The notes beneath the pieces are model-generated. The model did no database searches. It was not told where the DNA came from and worked only from the letters and a program-made list of their open reading frames with translations. This document shows, in pieces, positions 62,301-64,000 of a DNA stretch of 64,000 nucleotides; positions within the stretch are counted from its first letter, which is position 1; every line of letters begins with the position of its first letter. Source of the DNA: Trichuris trichiura (lineage: Eukaryota > Nematoda > Enoplea > Trichinellida > Trichuridae); NCBI GenBank assembly GCA_037903355.1, contig JBAJFE010000019.1, forward strand, positions 1-64,000, given 5' to 3'. The translations under genes were made by a program, and so were the position numbers.

Positions 62301-64000
62301 AAAAAGATGATGAAAATCAGGACGTTCCTCCGCCTCCTCCGCGACAAATGGCCACTGCTGAGCTGTCAAATACCCTGGAAACTATTGAACAGCGTTTACA
62401 ATGGCTCGAAGACAATGATTGTAATGCAGAACGCAGCGGGAAAACCACAAGAGGTATCCGAGCTTGCTTGGAGCCATATAAGCAGCTGCTGTGAGAAAGA
62501 AGTACACGTGCGAAACAAAAGAAACTCGAATTCTACTTTACTGCAATGAAGAAACATTGTGACGATAACGAAGCGCTACCTTCTACGTCTAATAGGACCT
62601 CAGTTCGCCTATAACAAAGGACAGTGAGACTGAAAAGAAACAGAAATCCGTTCTTTCCTGGGTATGAGGTCGTTTATTTTAGTACTGAGAGGGACTCTTT
62701 CCACAAGCTAAAGACGCAAGCACGCTGCTCCTGGAAGCGAGTTTGAACTCTCTTCGCTGTAAAGAGTTCTATCATGAAAGTTCTGCCGTTAACGTATGAT
62801 CGCCGTAAAAGATAATGTTATTCAGACCCCGTGTAAGAGGATCCATAAGTCAGCGTGCCTAACGGTAGAATAAGTAGCTCAGCTACATGATAATTCCTGT
62901 TTTAACCCAGCTTATTTAAGATATCTCTCCGTTGTTGTTTACAAGTAAACAATCCTTCTGACGCTTTGAACCAAATCGTGATTTTCCTATACTTTACATG
63001 TCTCCTATAACGTGATTTCATATAACGCGAAATTTTTCAGGATTTTTAAGTGACCAAACGCTTGCGTTATACGAGAGCTGCCTGTATGTTGACACACGGC
63101 TAACGTGTATTCAAATTTTGTATAGGTCAAGTGCGTGAAGCCATTGATTGCTGCATTCAATTACGTTCAATGCTTATTGAGAGAGCCAGCTGTGCAAATG
63201 GGTCTTGCGGGAAGTTGCCGACCAAATTAGTGAGTTTAAAAACTATGCTAATATGAATAACAAAATTTGGACTAGCGATTTTTAGCTAATCTTGTCTTTT
63301 CTTAACTTATTCCTAAATAATTTTGCACGCTGCGTTGTTGTAAAAAATTAATGAAAAGTAGGTTCAAAGCCTTTTGGTTAGAAATTACAAATTCTTACTA
63401 AAAATAACTTGACTCTGCGAATAAAAGGCTTGCCTACAATCAAAAAAGGTGCTACTTATTTTGGAAAACATACCGTAACGGCGTATAGATGCAGTTGCAG
63501 ATTTTTCTTTCCCATCGCAGCTTCTAGCAACGCACGTCACTCTGCGACTGCTGCCCAGCACCTCTACGTCTATAGTTAGTTCATCTTTGTAGGAAAGAAC
63601 TTCATTCTCTTCCTTCCACTGGTAGTTTACAATGTTTGGGTTGCCAATGGCTTTGCAAACCAGCCGCGCTTCTCCTTCCGTGTAGAAAATTCCATTCACG
63701 GGACTTCTTCCATTTTGCGTTATCACAGGGGCTGAGAAGTAGAGCACAATCACTTGAACGCTTGTTTGTATGTATCGGTTGTCGTAGTGGTCTTTGGCTT
63801 TGCACACAATTGTTATTCCATGCCATGATTGGTCAATAGTTGTTTCGTTCAACACTATATAATTAAACGGTCCGTCGTATTGCAGGGTGGGGTTACTGCT
63901 TGAAATAGCTTCTTTTACTTTCGCATTGCAATTTTTGCAAGCGAATGTGAATGCATGCGTTGCCTGCCTTTTGCTCCAACAGTAGAGATGAGCTCTTGCG
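59307..64000 (-). CDS. Ig-superfamily type I membrane protein, 5' end outside the window
   Basis: Coding exons 5' to 3': right edge-63474, 59984-60189, 59779-59935, 59307-59731, all joining in phase. The first visible exon carries the end of one Ig domain (WHGITIVCKAKD) and a second Ig domain (GEARLVCKAIG, NYQWKEE, RRVTCVARSCDG). Exons 59984-60189 and 59779-59935 make a third Ig domain (TVTLQCETKSHP, ISWYF, SGYYSCEACLL). The last exon has a fibronectin III-like domain, a membrane helix (IYWIAILICLLVLAALVLFC) and a short basic tail ending ACFASKNK. N-x-S/T sites are frequent. The architecture suggests a cell-surface adhesion or recognition protein; I could not match it to a named family. A Tigger element sits in the intron 60190-63473. 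Confidence 0.85.
60333..63084 (+). mobile_element. Tigger/pogo transposon, 2.75 kb, nearly intact
   Basis: Terminal inverted repeats are CAGGTAGTTCTCGTATAACG at the left and, read inward from the right, CAGGCAGCTCTCGTATAACG. They differ at two of 20 positions. TA flanks both sides (60331-60332 and 63085-63086). Subterminal copies of a tataacgcga motif occur near both ends. The element lies in an intron of the Ig gene, with its transposase antisense to that gene. Confidence 0.95.
60875..62494 (+). CDS. Tigger/pogo transposase with one in-frame stop
   Basis: A single frame of 540 codons counting the terminal stop, interrupted only by TGA at 61085-61087. The N-terminus has a pipsqueak/CENP-B-type helix-turn-helix (KRKALTVAEKLEILKRYEQ, then TGMKESTLRTI), followed by a second CENP-B-like DNA-binding region. 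The DDE domain has FNFDETNLYLKRMP, VIMDRAPSHPP and LLQPLDQGVIRAFK, with 32 residues between the second and third aspartates (DD32D). The usual D-N-A after the second aspartate is D-R-A here. A proline run and an acidic-coil tail end the protein. One nonsense change in an otherwise open frame suggests recent activity. As it stands the protein would be split between DNA-binding and catalytic parts. Confidence 0.93.
63087..63473. other. Rest of the Ig-gene intron, right of the Tigger element
   Basis: This is the 5' part of the intron 60190-63473 on the minus strand. Nothing else was recognised. Confidence 0.5.

Noticed and set aside
1..64000. CRISPR arrays, bacterial operons, riboswitches
   Set aside because: Spliced animal genes and eukaryotic transposons fill the window; no regularly spaced repeats were seen.

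Overview
The window is eukaryotic nuclear DNA. Genes are split by many introns, most only about 45-60 bp long, with GT...(T)TTTCAG or TTTTAG boundaries. The gene set is animal: a netrin receptor of the DCC/neogenin/UNC-40 type, PSMD1, FAM91A1, OXA1L and an Ig-superfamily membrane protein. Short introns, moderate GC and the UNC-40-like receptor suggest a nematode, perhaps of the Trichuris/Trichinella group. The organism is an inference; the gene identities rest on protein motifs and on reading frames that stay in phase across every splice junction I placed.

Layout: 1-2142 is the 3' end of a damaged Copia-type retrotransposon with its LTR. 2850-5630 is a dispersed repeat (R1) interrupted by a 1.18 kb Tigger-like element. 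6168-11459 (+) is a complete PSMD1/RPN2 gene with 17 coding exons. 11.5-37.7 kb is gene-poor and full of transposon debris: a second repeat family (R2), a second 1.18 kb Tigger-like copy, a hAT element with an 8-bp target duplication, a ZBED-type hAT remnant, a 4.1 kb compound insertion holding a palindromic MITE, and an uninterrupted R1 copy. 37707-46489 (+) is a complete unc-40/neogenin gene with 20 coding exons. 49314-53233 (-) is FAM91A1 with 20 coding exons. 54896-58510 (+) is OXA1L with 8 coding exons. From 59307 past the right edge (-) lies an Ig-superfamily type I membrane protein, whose 3.3 kb intron carries a nearly intact 2.75 kb Tigger element.

The genes do not form an operon or pathway. 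unc-40 and FAM91A1 converge, FAM91A1 and OXA1L diverge, and OXA1L and the Ig gene converge. PSMD1 and unc-40 are open throughout. FAM91A1 has one apparent single-base frame break in a homopolymer plus a tandem partial-exon duplication, and OXA1L has a frame-breaking 17-bp tandem duplication; each could be an assembly error or real damage. I found no CRISPR array, rRNA or confident tRNA, and no clear evidence of a new biological system. The most informative structures are the transposon insertions whose empty target sites survive elsewhere in the same window.
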